NCBI RefSeq assembly: GCF_040813715.1
Contig: NZ_JBFOCH010000015.1
From: Mesorhizobium_K marinum
GTDB taxonomy: Bacteria; Pseudomonadota; Alphaproteobacteria; Rhizobiales; Rhizobiaceae
Strand: one strand, 5' to 3'
Length of the DNA: 64,000 nt
Positions 63,702 to 64,000 of the stretch are shown here, piece by piece. Made by a program: the position numbers and the translations under genes. Within the stretch, counting starts at the first letter, position 1. Each line of letters starts with the position of its first letter. A model generated the notes under the pieces. It was given only the letters and a program-made list of their open reading frames with translations, had not been told where the DNA came from and did not search any database.

Positions 63702-64000
63702 ATGCATTTTGATGTCGCCCACTTTTTCGAAGCGCCGCCCGCCGCCCTCAGGCCGTTCGTGAAAATGCACGGCCTCGGCAATCATTTCGTGATCTTCGAC
63801 AGGCGGACCGACAGGCGGGCCTTCCGGAATGCGGACATCGTCAGGATCTGCGACGCCCGCATCGGGGTGGGCGGCGATCAGCTGCTAACCATCGAGCCGC
63901 CGTCACCTGAAGGCATCGCCGGCGGCGCTTACGCCCGGATGCGCATCTTCAACATCGACGGCCGGGAAGTGTCGGCCTGCGGCAACGCGACCCGCTGCGT
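63702..64000 (+). CDS. dapF: Diaminopimelate epimerase, 5' part (runs off the window)
   Basis: The first 99 codons of DapF, which epimerises LL- to meso-diaminopimelate for lysine and peptidoglycan. Visible: KMHGLGNHFVIFD, ARIGVGGDQLLTIE, MRIFNIDGREVSACGNATR, the last with the first catalytic Cys. The ATG at 63702 gives about 20 residues before the usual MHGLGN start. An ATG at 63765 (MHGLGN) is the alternative. Not a complete gene in this window. Confidence 0.88.
   Translation, partial: MHFDVAHFFEAPPAALRPFVKMHGLGNHFVIFDRRTDRRAFRNADIVRICDARIGVGGDQLLTIEPPSPEGIAGGAYARMRIFNIDGREVSACGNATRC

Overview
The window is chromosomal DNA of a GC-rich alphaproteobacterium. It most resembles Hyphomicrobiales of the Mesorhizobium/Phyllobacteriaceae type: rhizobial-style nucleoside salvage operon, TRAP and BMP-type transporters, a vitamin B6 degradation enzyme set best known from Mesorhizobium, and tight ATGA/GTGA gene overlaps. 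The sequence is a scaffold. Single N characters (180, 4661, 11863, 13473, 13723, 14012, 36958, 45273, 61790, 63498) and one 170-N gap (10250-10419) join contigs whose ends are nearly duplicated. The duplicated flanks often differ by a few bases, so several genes look interrupted or doubled only because of the assembly.

Region 1 (1-12969) is nucleoside salvage and uptake. It has add and upp on the plus strand. On the minus strand it has a BMP-type nucleoside ABC transporter (binding protein, ATPase, two permeases) running into cdd, a purine nucleoside phosphorylase and deoA. An aspartic protease, SlyX, a small membrane protein, MsrA and a short membrane protein lie around these.

Region 2 (13215-about 34000) is an integrated element of about 20 kb in the 3' end of a tRNA-Ser(GGA) gene, with direct repeats at both ends and a P4-type integrase. 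It carries an AlpA-like regulator and a primase-helicase fusion, plus a minus-strand defence operon: C5-cytosine methyltransferase, Vsr endonuclease, an unknown protein of 1001 aa, a giant DUF1998 helicase (DruE-like) and a NERD-type nuclease/UvrD-like helicase. This looks like a Druantia type II-like anti-phage system with Vsr added. The G+C of this operon is visibly lower than that of the host genes.

Region 3 (34600-42345) holds a truncated LacI remnant. Next to it is a LacI-controlled catabolic operon: RraA-like aldolase, TRAP transporter, 2-hydroxyacid dehydrogenase and class III aminotransferase. A perfect 12-bp palindrome lies in the divergent promoter region.

Region 4 (42355-47758) is a second complete BMP-type ABC transporter and a small exported protein.

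Region 5 (48036-63390) is a catabolic cluster. It contains clear pyridoxine 4-oxidase and pyridoxamine-pyruvate transaminase genes, a candidate pyridoxal dehydrogenase (SDR) and a candidate lactonase (MBL fold), which are the upper steps of vitamin B6 degradation. The known lower-pathway ring-opening enzymes are not seen. Instead there is an HpaB-type two-component flavin monooxygenase with its reductase, a NicX-like 2,5-dihydroxypyridine dioxygenase and two amidases. I infer an undescribed B6 ring-cleavage branch. A GntR regulator and three related inverted repeats suggest how it is controlled. The window ends inside a diaminopimelate epimerase gene.
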